Source: Mesorhizobium sp. M2D.F.Ca.ET.226.01.1.1 (GTDB taxonomy: Bacteria > Pseudomonadota > Alphaproteobacteria > Rhizobiales > Rhizobiaceae). From it: a stretch of DNA of 64,000 nt. The stretch spans positions 535,758-599,757 of the forward strand of contig NZ_RZOY02000002.1 of assembly GCF_004022705.2 (NCBI RefSeq). The letters are read 5' to 3'. The notes beneath the pieces are model-generated. The model searched no databases. It saw only the letters and a program-made list of their open reading frames with translations, and was not told the DNA's origin. A program made the translations under genes and the position numbers. Every line of letters begins with the position of its first letter. Within the stretch, counting starts at the first letter, position 1. Below, piece by piece: positions 25,776-36,582 of this stretch.

Positions 25776-26361
25776 AGCCCTTCGCCGCCTTGCGGATCGC
25801 CGTGGACGACAGCGACGAGCGCGGACCGTGGATGAAGGTCCAGGCAGGCGCCTGCATGCGGGCAAGCAGCGGGGCGTCGCCCTCGTCGACACGGGCATAG
25901 TCGAAGGTCCTGGCGACTACCGACGACAGGAACGAGAGCGTGGCGCCCGGACGATCTATGACCGCGATGGGGAAGGTCAGCACGATCTCGCGCCAGCGCT
26001 GCCAGCGATGAAAATCGCGCAAGCTATCCGCGCCCATGATCCAGACGAAATCGACGCCAGGGTTGCGTGCCTTGATCAGCACCAGCGTGTCGGCAGTGTA
26101 GCGCACATGCTGCGCCGCCTCGAAGGCGGTAACCTTGATCTTCGGGTTCCTGGCGATCTTTTCGGACAGCTCGATGCGCTCGGCGAGCGGCGCCAGTTCG
26201 CGGGCGCTTTTCAGCGGATTGCCGGGTGTCACCATCCACCACAGCTGGTCGAGCGCGAGCCTTCTCAGCGCGATCTCGGCGACCAGCGCATGCCCGGCAT
26301 GCGGCGGATTGAATGAGCCGCCGAAGAGACCGACGGTCAGGCCTTTGGGGGCGTGGGGCAT
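25774..26361 (-). CDS. nadD: Nicotinate-nucleotide adenylyltransferase NadD
   Basis: It makes deamido-NAD from nicotinate mononucleotide and ATP. The start of the fold is GLFGGSFNPPHAGHALVAE with the HxGH nucleotidyltransferase motif. Further landmarks are WMVTPGNPLK, WIMGADSL and the C-terminal SSLSSTAIRKAAKG. ATG 26361 gives 195 residues. The frame is open to 26493, with a possible GTG at 26406, but that extension runs into a palindromic repeat. It sits after proA in the obgE-proB-proA-nadD series. Confidence 0.93.
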   Translation of the reverse strand: MPHAPKGLTVGLFGGSFNPPHAGHALVAEIALRRLALDQLWWMVTPGNPLKSARELAPLAERIELSEKIARNPKIKVTAFEAAQHVRYTADTLVLIKARNPGVDFVWIMGADSLRDFHRWQRWREIVLTFPIAVIDRPGATLSFLSSVVARTFDYARVDEGDAPLLARMQAPAWTFIHGPRSSLSSTAIRKAAKG

Positions 26362-26415
26362 GCGGAAGTAGCGTGAAGGAACCGGTGGTTCAGAAAGGGA
26401 AAGCACGGTGCTAGG

Positions 26416-26573
26416 CTCCCCTCTCTGCCCTGCCGGGCATCTCCCCCTCAAGGGGGGAGATTGGCAGCTCAGGCGCCTCGCCTCTCCTTGCAACCTTGGC
26501 GATTGGCGAAAGCCAAGGCGATATCCAATCTCTCCCCTTGAGGGAGAGATGGCCGGCAGGCCAGAGGGGGGGG
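26416..26573. repeat. Pair of palindromic repeats in inverted orientation
   Basis: Copy 1 (26416-26465) reads CCCTGCCGGGCATCTCCCCC then TCAAGGGGGGAGAT. Copy 2 (26526-26573) is the reverse complement of nearly the same sequence. Between them is a further stem, CCTTGGC with GCCAAGG. The whole block of ~160 bp lies between proA and nadD and could fold into one large cruciform-like RNA. Confidence 0.8.
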
Positions 26574-26610
26574 CCTGGGCGCAAGCTTCAAACCCTTAAG
26601 GCAAACAACT

Positions 26611-27897
26611 TCAAGGCCTCACCTGCCCCGAGCCGCGCACGCGATATTTGAACGAAGTGAGCTGCTCGACGCCGACCGGCCCCCGCGCATGCATCTTGCC
26701 GGTGGCGATGCCGATCTCGGCGCCCATGCCGAACTCGCCGCCATCGGCGAACTGCGTCGAGGCGTTGTGCAGCAGGATCGCCGAGTCGATCTCGTTGAAG
26801 AATTTTTCGACCGCCTGCGCGTCTTCGGCGATGATTGCCTCGGTGTGGTGCGAGGAGAAGGTCTCGATATGCTCGATCGCCTCGCAGACCCCGTCGACCA
26901 GCTTCACCGCGATGATGGCATCGAGATACTCGGTCACCCAGTCGGCGTCGGTCGCCGGGCTGGCATCGGCGAAGGCTTTCATCACCTCGGCGTCGGCGTG
27001 GATCTCGCAGCCGGCAGCGCGCAGCGCTTCGAGGATCGGCACCAGATGCGTGGCGGCCACAGCGCGGTCGACCAGAAGCGTCTCGGCGGCGCCGCAAACG
27101 CCGGTGCGCCGCATCTTGGCATTGACCGCGATCTTCACCGCCATGTCGAGATCGGCCGAACCGTCGATATAGAGATGGCAGATGCCTTCGAGATGCGCGA
27201 AGACCGGCACCCGCGCCTCGGTCTGCACGCGCCCGACCAAGCTTTTGCCGCCGCGCGGGATGATGACGTCGAGATTGCCGCTCAAGCCTTTGAGCATCTC
27301 GCCGACGGCGGCGCGGTCAGTGGTCGGTACCAGCTGGATGGCATCTTTCGGCAGGCCGGCGGCCTTTAGCCCTTCGACCATGCAGGCATGGATCGCGGCC
27401 GACGAATTGAGCGAATCCGAGCCACCGCGCAGGATGACCGGATTGCCGGCCTTGAGACAAAGCGCGCCGGCATCCGCCGTCACATTCGGCCGGCTCTCAT
27501 AGATGACGCCGATGACGCCGAGCGGCGTGCGCACGCGCTCGATATGCAGCCCGTTCGGCCGGTCCCATTCGGCAATGACGTCGCCGACCGGATCCTTGAG
27601 CGCTGCGATCTCGCGAATGCCGTCGGCCATCGCCTTAATGCGTGACGGTGTGAGTTTCAGCCGGTCCATGAAGGAACCGGACAGCCCGGCCTCCTCGCCA
27701 TTCGACATATCGATGGCGTTGGCGTCGAGGAGCGCCTGCTCATTGCGCAAAACGGCATCGGCCATGGCGACGAGCGCGGCATTCTTGGCCTTGATCGAAG
27801 CAACGGCCAACGGTCGGGCGGCTGCACGGGCGCGGCGGCCGATATCGGCCATCAGCGCAATCGTGTCTTCGCCGGATTTTTCATGCAGCTTCAGCAT
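26611..27897 (-). CDS. proA: Gamma-glutamyl phosphate reductase ProA
   Basis: Second step of proline synthesis, reducing glutamyl-5-phosphate to the semialdehyde. 428 residues from ATG 27897 (GGAGG six bases before; another ATG two codons upstream touches the GGAGG itself). The ALDH-like fold shows [35 protein letters not shown] and the active-site Cys in [13 protein letters not shown]. It follows proB by 30 bp. Confidence 0.96.
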   Translation of the reverse strand: MLKLHEKSGEDTIALMADIGRRARAAARPLAVASIKAKNAALVAMADAVLRNEQALLDANAIDMSNGEEAGLSGSFMDRLKLTPSRIKAMADGIREIAALKDPVGDVIAEWDRPNGLHIERVRTPLGVIGVIYESRPNVTADAGALCLKAGNPVILRGGSDSLNSSAAIHACMVEGLKAAGLPKDAIQLVPTTDRAAVGEMLKGLSGNLDVIIPRGGKSLVGRVQTEARVPVFAHLEGICHLYIDGSADLDMAVKIAVNAKMRRTGVCGAAETLLVDRAVAATHLVPILEALRAAGCEIHADAEVMKAFADASPATDADWVTEYLDAIIAVKLVDGVCEAIEHIETFSSHHTEAIIAEDAQAVEKFFNEIDSAILLHNASTQFADGGEFGMGAEIGIATGKMHARGPVGVEQLTSFKYRVRGSGQVRP

Positions 27898-27927
27898 GGT
27901 CATCCTCCGCCCGTCGTCGTTCAGTAC

Positions 27928-30113
<2,186 letters not shown>

Positions 30114-30154
30114 CTATTGCGCTTGCGGGATTGCTCTAAACCAAGGCAGGGCCC

Positions 30155-30251
30155 AGAGCAATTCCAGGAAAAGAACGGTTTTCCCTCCGGAATTGCGTAA
30201 AAACAAAGAGATAGAGCGGTTCGCCGTTTCCTTGAAACGGTGAAACGATCT
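30155..30251. repeat. Dispersed rhizobial palindromic repeat, copy 2
   Basis: AGAGCAATTCCAGGAAAAG and TTTTCCCTCCGGAATTGCG form an interrupted inverted repeat, followed by AAAACAAAGAGATAGAGCGG and a smaller stem (CCGTTTC with GAAACGG). The same unit occurs at 4712-4776. It fills the space between the obgE start and the divergent endonuclease-fold gene. Confidence 0.8.
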
Positions 30252-30343
30252 AGCGCGAGGCCGATTTGCGACTAAAGCGCCGGATGCCCTTTTGCCGGGG
30301 ACGCGGTAGCACTGTTGCGGGGACGTGACTGGACGGGCGCGCA

Positions 30344-31204
30344 ATGAAGATCGTTTCCTACAACATCCAATATGGCATCGGCCTCGACGGCAAATACGAT
30401 GTCGGCCGTATCGCCGATGCCGTGCGCGGTGCCGATGTCATTGCGCTGCAGGAAGTGACCCGCAACAACCCGCGCAATGGCGGCCGCGACATGGTGGCCG
30501 AAATCTGCGGGGCGCTGCCCGATTATTTTGCCGCCTATGGCAGCAATTTCGAAGTCAATATCGGCTCGCGCCTGGAGAACGGCCGCGCCATCTCGACCTC
30601 CTTCCAGCTCGGCAACATGGTGCTGTCGACGACGCCCATTCAGCTGTCGCGCAATCTCCTTCTGCCGCGCAGCCGTAGCCTCGAGGCCATGAACTTCCAG
30701 CGCGGCGCCCTCGAAGCGCTGATCGAGACGCCGCTTGGCTTCATCCGCTTCTATTCCACCCATCTCGACCACCGCAGCCCGGTCGAGCGCCAGAACCAAA
30801 TCCGCTTCCTGCGCCAGCGCCTCTTGAATTACGCGCTGGAAGGCGGCGGCCTGTCAGGCATTCCCGAGATCGGGCTGCCGGACCTGCCCTATCCGGAAGC
30901 TTTCATCGTCATGGGCGACTTCAACATGCTGCCGGGCTCGCCCGAATATGTCGAACTTGCCGGCCGCCCGGACCATGAGTTCGGCATGCCGCTGACCGCC
31001 GATCTCGCCGTCGACGTCGCTGAACGGCTGGGCGTCGCCGACCTGATCACCTGGGTCGATCCGGAGCGCCCCGAAGACCGCCGCTACAAATGCATCGACT
31101 ACATCTTCACCAGTGCCTCGCTGGCCAGATCGCTGCAGCGCCTGTGGTCCGACCGGGAGGCCGTCGGATCGGATCATCTGCCGCTCTGGGCTGAGTTGGG
31201 CTGA
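30344..31204 (+). CDS. Endonuclease/exonuclease/phosphatase family protein
   Basis: A 286-residue metal-dependent hydrolase of the DNase I-like fold. Visible catalytic blocks are KIVSYNIQYG (Asn), VIALQEVTRN (Glu), FYSTHLDHRS (His), FIVMGDFNMLPGSPEY (Asp/Asn) and a final GSDHLPLWAEL (Asp-His). No signal peptide is seen. The substrate could be a phospholipid, nucleotide or nucleic acid, and the fold alone does not decide. Confidence 0.9.
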   Translation: MKIVSYNIQYGIGLDGKYDVGRIADAVRGADVIALQEVTRNNPRNGGRDMVAEICGALPDYFAAYGSNFEVNIGSRLENGRAISTSFQLGNMVLSTTPIQLSRNLLLPRSRSLEAMNFQRGALEALIETPLGFIRFYSTHLDHRSPVERQNQIRFLRQRLLNYALEGGGLSGIPEIGLPDLPYPEAFIVMGDFNMLPGSPEYVELAGRPDHEFGMPLTADLAVDVAERLGVADLITWVDPERPEDRRYKCIDYIFTSASLARSLQRLWSDREAVGSDHLPLWAELG

Positions 31205-31212
31205 GTTCTGGA

Positions 31213-31371
31213 CTCCCCCTCATCTGGCCACTACGCGGCCACCTTCTCCCCGAGGGGAGAAGAGGCTGACGCCAGCGCCTACCTGCTCCTCTCCCCTCAG
31301 GGAGAGGTCGGATTGCCCCGAATTGCCCTTCGCAATTCGGCTGGCAATCCGGGTGAGGGGGCGCTGGCTCA
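31213..31371. repeat. Cluster of GC-rich palindromic repeats
   Basis: Three hairpins in a row: CTTCTCCCCGAGGGGAGAAG, CTCTCCCCTCAGGGAGAG and GATTGCC..GAATTGCCC with GCAATTC..GGCAATC. The outer ends TCCCCCTCA and TGAGGGGG are inverted, as in a mosaic element. It fills the space between two convergent genes and may serve as a bidirectional terminator. Confidence 0.8.
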
Positions 31372-31388
31372 ACCCTCGCAAGCAACCA

Positions 31389-31976
31389 TCAAAAATGCAC
31401 CCAATTCCTGAGGCTGGTCCACGTCTTCCGGTCCAGGCGATAGCGCTCGACCGGCACCTGGCCGGCGACGATCGAGTTCAGCATACCCTGGCCAGCATAC
31501 TGGAAGCCGCATTTGTGGATGACCCGGCGCGAGGCCGGGTTGATCACCCTGGTCGAGGCATGCAGCACCTGGATCGTCGTCCTCTGGAAAGCAAGGTCGA
31601 CCAGCGCATGCGCGGCCTCGGTGGCATAGCCGCGCTTCCAATAGGGCTCGCCGATCCAGTAACCGAGCTCCAGCCCGCGATCGGTGGTGTTCAAGCCGGC
31701 GCAGCCGACGAAGGTGCCGGTGCCGGCAAGGGTGAGCGCATAGACGATGCCGGCGCGGCGCGACGCCGCCATGGCGAGGAAGGTGCGGCCCTCGGTCTCG
31801 CCATAGGGATGCGGCATGCGGGCCAGCATTTCGGCGACATGTCGGTTGTCGGCAAGCGTGACGAGTTGCTCGAGATCGCTCTCGCGCGGGCCGCGCATGA
31901 CCAGCCGCTCGGTGGCGAGCACCGGGCAATCGATCGCGTAACTTTCGTCTTCGGTATCTTCCGCTTCGGCAACCAT
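31389..31976 (-). CDS. GNAT family N-acetyltransferase (RimJ-like)
   Basis: A 195-residue acetyltransferase. Typical pieces are ATERLVMRGPRESDLEQLV near the N-terminus, GLELGYWIGEPYWKRGYATE (acetyl-CoA motif region) and ASTRVINPASRRVIHKCGFQ. Start is ATG 31976 with GGAGG upstream. Such proteins acetylate protein N-termini or small amines. It lies downstream of rpmA but beyond a strong terminator. Confidence 0.9.
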   Translation of the reverse strand: MVAEAEDTEDESYAIDCPVLATERLVMRGPRESDLEQLVTLADNRHVAEMLARMPHPYGETEGRTFLAMAASRRAGIVYALTLAGTGTFVGCAGLNTTDRGLELGYWIGEPYWKRGYATEAAHALVDLAFQRTTIQVLHASTRVINPASRRVIHKCGFQYAGQGMLNSIVAGQVPVERYRLDRKTWTSLRNWVHF

Positions 31977-32002
31977 TTTAGTCCTCCAGGGCAAGAAAAA
32001 TG

Positions 32003-32031
32003 AAAAAGGAGAGATGGTGGCCCATCTCTCC
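32003..32031 (-). terminator. Rho-independent terminator after rplU-rpmA
   Basis: GGAGAGATGG (32008-32017) pairs with CCATCTCTCC (32022-32031) around a TGGC loop. On the minus strand the stem is followed by TTTTTCATTTTTC. It lies 70 bp after the rpmA stop. Confidence 0.85.
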
Positions 32032-32100
32032 TGATCCTTTTCCTGGCCTGGCCAGACACCGGTTCCCGAGATGGGCGCCGGTGTTGTGGTGCGGAACCGG

Positions 32101-32370
32101 CTACTCCGCTGCTTTGGTAATCGGGTTCACCGATACGTAGGTTCGGCCGTTGGCTTTTTTGTTGAAGGTGACTGCGCCGGCTTCGAGCGCAAAAAGGGTG
32201 TGGTCCGTGCCCATGCCAACATTAGTGCCCGGATGCCATTGCGTGCCGCGCTGACGAATGATGATGTTGCCGGCGACGACGGCTTCGCCACCGAACTTCT
32301 TCACGCCCAGACGCTTGGAGTGCGAATCGCGACCATTGCGCGACGAACCGCCAGCTTTCTTGTGTGCCAT
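32101..32370 (-). CDS. rpmA: 50S ribosomal protein L27
   Basis: 89 residues, normal length. The N-terminus [20 protein letters not shown] and the core [20 protein letters not shown] are diagnostic. The N-terminus reaches the peptidyl-transferase centre. It follows rplU by 100 bp as in most bacteria. Confidence 0.98.
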   Translation of the reverse strand: MAHKKAGGSSRNGRDSHSKRLGVKKFGGEAVVAGNIIIRQRGTQWHPGTNVGMGTDHTLFALEAGAVTFNKKANGRTYVSVNPITKAAE

Positions 32371-32470
32371 TTGACTAACTCCGATGCGCCCTGAGGCGCT
32401 TGAATGGTCTTATGAACGCGTTCGCGTTCCGTTTCAAGTCCCGTACCGGCGACGATCGTCGCCGGAAAAA

Positions 32471-33166
32471 TTACTTCTTCGCCAGTTCCTTGGCCTGCTC
32501 GCGCCAGTCCTTGATCTGGTCGGCGCTGAACGGCATGTGCTCGTCGATCTTGGCGACATCCTTGTCGCTGAGCTTGGCGAGCTGCGCGAAGGTGACGATG
32601 CCCTGCTCGGCGAGGTCCTTCGCCGCGACCGGGCCGATGCCCTTGATCACGGTCAGGTCGTCCGGCTCGCCCTTCGGGGCCTTGAACAGCGGCGCGGCCT
32701 TGGCCTCTTCGCCAGCTGCGGCGTCTGCCTTGGCTTCCTTCTTGGCCTTCGGCTCCTTCGCAGCCACCTCGGCCTTCGCCTCGGCGGCGACTTCAGTCTT
32801 GGCCTCTGCCTTGGCTTCCGGCTTCGCGGCGGCCTTCTTCGACGGCTTGGCGCCACCCAGCAGGATCTCGGCGATCCGCACGGTGGTCAAAAGCTGGCGG
32901 TGGCCGATCTTGCGGCGCGAATTCTGGCGGCGGCGCTTCTTGAAAGCGATGACGGTGCGGTTCTTGCCCTGCTCGACGACTTCCGCCGTGACCAGCGCGC
33001 CATCGACGAACGGTGCGCCGAAGATGACATTCTCGCCCTCGCCATGCGCGAGCACACTGCCGATCTCGACGATATCGCCGACCTTGGCTTCGACTTTCTC
33101 GATCTTCAGGAGATCGTTGGCGGCCACGCGATACTGCTTGCCGCCCGTTTTAATGACTGCGAACAT
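32471..33166 (-). CDS. rplU: 50S ribosomal protein L21 with long C-terminal extension
   Basis: Residues 1-~103 are standard L21 ([47 protein letters not shown]). Then comes a ~75-residue Ala/Lys/Glu-rich linker. A final ~55-residue helix-hairpin-helix-like domain follows ([32 protein letters not shown]). The total of 231 residues is over twice the bacterial norm. ATG 33166 is the L21 start; the open frame upstream to 33334 is not protein-like. The extra domain resembles the C-terminal helices seen on some ribosomal and NADH-dehydrogenase-linked proteins of Rhizobiales. Its partner is unknown. Confidence 0.95.
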   Translation of the reverse strand: MFAVIKTGGKQYRVAANDLLKIEKVEAKVGDIVEIGSVLAHGEGENVIFGAPFVDGALVTAEVVEQGKNRTVIAFKKRRRQNSRRKIGHRQLLTTVRIAEILLGGAKPSKKAAAKPEAKAEAKTEVAAEAKAEVAAKEPKAKKEAKADAAAGEEAKAAPLFKAPKGEPDDLTVIKGIGPVAAKDLAEQGIVTFAQLAKLSDKDVAKIDEHMPFSADQIKDWREQAKELAKK

Positions 33167-33440
33167 TTTTTGCCTTTCGCTGTTCGGTCGGCCTTGATGA
33201 ACCGCTTCACGCGGTTCGGCCGTCTTTTTGTCAGTCTGCGGGTTCAAAAAACAAGCGGCGCGGAAGAGCCTCCACGCCGAATGCGGGCTGTCCCTAACCG
33301 AAGGTTGCGCCAGAGTCAAGGCAAGCGGAGTCAAGGCAAGCAGCCGGCTATCGGCTTGTTGTCAAGACTGTTATTGGCGCTCACCGCACGGTCATGGCAA
33401 CATCGCCGCCGAGGAAGCAGACATTTCCGGGGGGAAGAGG

Positions 33441-34595
33441 ATGCTCAGGCGGTTGCGGGCTTGGCCGGTTCTGTTTGTGCTGTGTGTTGCCTGGCTCTCG
33501 CGCGCATCGGCCAAACCGAACGAGGTCGCCGCTAAAGTCGATGCTGCGGTCACGTCCTGGATGGCCGAACGGCACATCGCTGACGCCGAAGTGGCGGTGG
33601 CGCTGCACAAGGACATCGTCGGCGCATTCGACCATGGCTGGAAGGCGACGGACCGGCAACCCGTCGCCAGCCTCTCCAAGGCGATCACCGGCCTCTGCAT
33701 CGCCGGCCTTGTCGACCACAAGCAGCTGTCGCTCGACGAGCCGCTCGGCACGGCCCTTGGCGGCTATTTCGCCCGCAAGCACAAGGACAGCGAGCCGAAG
33801 GACCCGCGCTTCAAGACGATCACCATCGAAGAACTGCTCACCCATCGCGCCGGACTGAAGAAGAACGCTTTCGACGACAAGAACGACCATTCGCTGGCCG
33901 CTTCCTTCCGGACCGCGACCCGTACCATGCTCGACTTCGATCCGGGCGGCACGGTTTCCTACAGCGACAGCGGCTACCTGGTGCTGGGCTATGTTGCCCA
34001 GCTGATCGGCGGCCGGCCCTACCCCGTCACCTGCGGCAAGGTCTTCACGAGGCTGGGCATGCCGGCCAACACAGGCACGATCGACGCAACGCTGGCCGCG
34101 CGCGCGCCGAATGGCGGCTGGGACATCTCGGCCGATGACTATGCCAGGTTCCTCTACGCTTTCGACCCGCAGTCCGGCGTGCTTGGCCCGAAGACACGGC
34201 AATGGCTCGACACGCTTGCCGGCGATCCCGGCTATGCCAAGGGCCAGAAGTCGCCGCCGACCCAGGCGCCCTGCCCGCGTTTTTCCGGCAAGCCTGCCTA
34301 TGGCTTCGGCGTCTGCATGAAACGCACGGCGCGCGGCACGCAGTATTATCACGACGGCCTGCTGCACCATCACATGCCCGACTATCCCAAGACGGGCGGC
34401 TCGTTCTTCTTCGTCAACGAGGCCGGCTATGCCGCGGTCGTTATCTTTTCCGGCGAGAATGACGGCAAGACCTATGCGGCGCTGGAAAAGAGCGTGATCG
34501 CGGCGATGACTGAAAGTGCCGCCTATGACGTCCCCGAGGCGCCATCTTCCAAGGATACGGCGCCCGCGGACGGCAAGGCGGTGAAGAAACCCTAA
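33441..34595 (+). CDS. Secreted serine hydrolase, class C beta-lactamase family
   Basis: 384 residues from ATG 33441, which follows a strong GGGGGAAGAGG; the frame upstream to 33228 is not family-like. A signal peptide (WPVLFVLCVAWLSRASA) is followed by the penicillin-binding fold. The nucleophile motif SxxK is Ser77-Leu-Ser-Lys80, and the second motif is YSDSGY. EELLTHRAGL is the usual landmark. Such proteins are DD-peptidases, esterases or beta-lactamases, and the exact one cannot be told. It is divergent from rplU. Confidence 0.88.
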   Translation: MLRRLRAWPVLFVLCVAWLSRASAKPNEVAAKVDAAVTSWMAERHIADAEVAVALHKDIVGAFDHGWKATDRQPVASLSKAITGLCIAGLVDHKQLSLDEPLGTALGGYFARKHKDSEPKDPRFKTITIEELLTHRAGLKKNAFDDKNDHSLAASFRTATRTMLDFDPGGTVSYSDSGYLVLGYVAQLIGGRPYPVTCGKVFTRLGMPANTGTIDATLAARAPNGGWDISADDYARFLYAFDPQSGVLGPKTRQWLDTLAGDPGYAKGQKSPPTQAPCPRFSGKPAYGFGVCMKRTARGTQYYHDGLLHHHMPDYPKTGGSFFFVNEAGYAAVVIFSGENDGKTYAALEKSVIAAMTESAAYDVPEAPSSKDTAPADGKAVKKP

Positions 34596-34731
34596 GCGCG
34601 TCGCTGGGGTAGACTGTGGTCCAGGCATCGCTTTTCGAAGAAGCCGGAAATCGCGCGAATAGGGCCTTGTAAGTGGATCAACCAGCCGTTATCTAGTGCG
34701 CCGCGCCGGCAACGGCCGACCATGACCTCGC

Positions 34732-34821
34732 GGAGAGGTGGCAGAGTGGTCGAATGCACCGCACTCGAAATGCGGCATACTCGCAAGGGTATCGGGGGTT
34801 CGAATCCCTCCCTCTCCGCCA
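34732..34821 (+). tRNA. tRNA-Ser(CGA)
   Basis: The 90-base cloverleaf has acceptor stem GGAGAGG with CCTCTCC, and a D-arm GTGGCAGAGTGGTCGAATGC. The anticodon stem CCGCA/TGCGG encloses CTCGAAA with anticodon CGA (34766-34768). A long variable arm, typical of tRNA-Ser, precedes the T arm GGGGGTTCGAATCCCTC. CCA is encoded (34819-34821). It reads codon UCG. An integrase gene follows, so this tRNA is the likely integration site of the element to the right. Confidence 0.97.
34799..34821. other. Probable attachment-site core (attL) at the tRNA 3' end
   Basis: Tyrosine-recombinase elements that use tRNA genes normally recombine in the T-arm/acceptor 3' segment and restore the tRNA. The integrase gene 114 bp downstream reads away from the tRNA. 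No second copy of TTCGAATCCCTCC was seen in the window, so the other end must lie beyond it. The exact core boundaries are not visible. Confidence 0.55.
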
Positions 34822-34899
34822 TTTAGCTTCCATAATAATCGTTTCCTTTCAAAAGCTTCCTTGTTGCGCTTGACCAGCGCGAAGCGAAACTTATCTTAG

Positions 34900-34922
34900 A
34901 CTGTGTAACAAACTGTGTAACA
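34900..34922. repeat. Two tandem 11-bp repeats in front of the integrase gene
   Basis: ACTGTGTAACA occurs at 34900-34910 and again at 34912-34922, one base apart, ending 13 bases before the integrase ATG. Such repeats are candidates for arm-type integrase sites or binding sites of an excisionase or repressor that sets int expression. Confidence 0.6.
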
Positions 34923-34935
34923 TTAGAGAAAGATA

Positions 34936-36258
34936 ATGCGACGTTCCGCAGCGCCAAAGCCGCATAAACGTGAAGGCATCTGGTATCTCGTCCGCAGGGT
35001 GCCGAAGGAATTCGCGGCGTTTGATCGCCGCTGCCTAGTACGCATTTCCACGGGCGTCGCCGTGGCTGACGATCCCCGCGGTGTACGGGCGCGAGATGCA
35101 GTGCAAAGCCTCGGCGCGGGGCTGGAGGCGTATTGGCGTAGACTGCGGGAAGGCCAATCCGCCGAGGCGGGGCTGCGTTTCGAAGCCGCGAGGAAGCGCG
35201 CGCGGTCATTTGGATTGGCCTATCGCTCTAACGAGGAACTAGCAGCGGGGCCGCTCGACGAACTCATGGCCCGTATCAAGCTGCTCCTCGACAAAAAATC
35301 GATCGAGGACGCGCAGGACGTCTCGGCCGTCATGGGTGGGGAGAAGCGGCCAGCGGTCCGCCTGAGCGGTCTTATCAAGGAATTCGAGACGATCGAGCAA
35401 CAGAACTTGCTGACCATGTCGCCTAACCAAATCAAGAAATGGCGTAACCCCAAAAAGCGCGCAGTTGCCAATCTGGTTGGAGTCATTGGCGACAAGGAGA
35501 TCGCAAGCCTCACTCGGGACGACGCAATCGCGTTCCGCGAGTGGTGGCAAAAGCGGATCGTTGAGGATGGACTTGATATCGGTACGGCCAACAAGGACAT
35601 CGGCCATGTTTCGAAAATGCTGCGCGTCGTCGATCTGACTCACCAGCTCAAGCTGGAGCCGGTTTTTCGAAACCTGCGTCTTTCCGGCGCCGTCCCCGGG
35701 CAACGCGCTGCGTTCACAGCGGAGTTCATTCAGGAGAAGATACTCGCTGAAGGCGCGCTCGACGGACTCAATGACGAAGCCCGCCATCTAATCTATGTGA
35801 TTGCCGATACCGGACTCAGGCTTTCTGAAGCGGCAAACCTCACCACCGAAACAATCCACCTCGATCAAGAAATCCCGCATGTGCGGGTGCGCCCCAATGG
35901 CCGTCGCTTGAAGACCGGTCATTCAGCCCGTGACATTCCCTTGGTTGGCGGCGCACTTGCAGCCATCAAGCTCCATCCGGACGGCTTTCCTCGTTATCGC
36001 GACAAGGCCGCGTCACTTTCAGCGCTCGTCAACAAGGTGCTCGCCAGCAAGGAACTTCTGCCGACTTCCGAGCATAGTCTTTATAGCCTGCGACACACTT
36101 TCGAGGACCGGCTGACGGCAGTTGAGGCGCCGGAGAAGGTAATTGCTTCTCTGATGGGCCACAAATGGATCCGGCCCAAATACGGCGCGGGACCTTCGTT
36201 AGCGCAAAAGCGCGAGTGGCTTCAAAAAATCGCTTTTACCCCGCCCGGGCGAATGTGA
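34936..36258 (+). CDS. Site-specific tyrosine recombinase (integrase)
   Basis: 440 residues. The N-terminal third has the short Arm-type region (GIWYLVRRVPKEF), the middle a core-binding domain (residues ~140-250), and the C-terminal catalytic domain starts near 260. Active-site residues visible: Arg295 in DTGLRLSEAA, Lys326 in RRLKTGHSARDIPL, Arg386 in LYSLRHTFEDR, His409 in MGHKW, and a nucleophile candidate Tyr416 in RPKYGAG. Tyr383 stands where many family members have the first His of HxxR. Placement next to tRNA-Ser with trb conjugation genes further on identifies it as the integrase of an ICE or island. Confidence 0.93.
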   Translation: MRRSAAPKPHKREGIWYLVRRVPKEFAAFDRRCLVRISTGVAVADDPRGVRARDAVQSLGAGLEAYWRRLREGQSAEAGLRFEAARKRARSFGLAYRSNEELAAGPLDELMARIKLLLDKKSIEDAQDVSAVMGGEKRPAVRLSGLIKEFETIEQQNLLTMSPNQIKKWRNPKKRAVANLVGVIGDKEIASLTRDDAIAFREWWQKRIVEDGLDIGTANKDIGHVSKMLRVVDLTHQLKLEPVFRNLRLSGAVPGQRAAFTAEFIQEKILAEGALDGLNDEARHLIYVIADTGLRLSEAANLTTETIHLDQEIPHVRVRPNGRRLKTGHSARDIPLVGGALAAIKLHPDGFPRYRDKAASLSALVNKVLASKELLPTSEHSLYSLRHTFEDRLTAVEAPEKVIASLMGHKWIRPKYGAGPSLAQKREWLQKIAFTPPGRM

Positions 36259-36571
36259 TTGCGGCGCCATCCAGGCCTTGAGAACCAACCTCACGGCTCC
36301 AGCTGTCCGAGCCATTTAGGTTGAGCGTGGCCAGCACGCGCTGCGCTCGCTCGCGATTTCCGAGCTTCCGCCGCATTTGTTCGACCTCGTATTCCAGCCT
36401 TTCGAAGGTCGGTATATAGGCATCTCCATGCCGGATGACCAAGTAGGCGGCAACAGCTAGACAGCATTCTAGCTCCGTGGCCGATGGATCGGAAAAAGGG
36501 GCGACGCCATACCAAGACGAGCAACGCCTCTCGAGGGCTTCCGAACTAGGCAAACGGCCAGCATGTGGCAT
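36236..36571 (-). CDS. Hypothetical island protein
   Basis: A 111-residue protein, function not recognised. It overlaps the integrase 3' end by 23 bases on the other strand. The part TELECCLAVAAYLVIRHGDA is helical, and a shorter relative of it is encoded at 53126-53218. The next part (FERLEYEVEQMRRKLGNRER) is amphipathic and may form a coiled coil. ATG 36571 is preferred; the TTG at 36580 is less likely. The gene begins just after the stop of the small gene at 36583-36870, so the two are likely one operon. Confidence 0.55.
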   Translation of the reverse strand: MPHAGRLPSSEALERRCSSWYGVAPFSDPSATELECCLAVAAYLVIRHGDAYIPTFERLEYEVEQMRRKLGNRERAQRVLATLNLNGSDSWSREVGSQGLDGAAITFARAG

Positions 36572-36582
36572 GGGATACAAAC

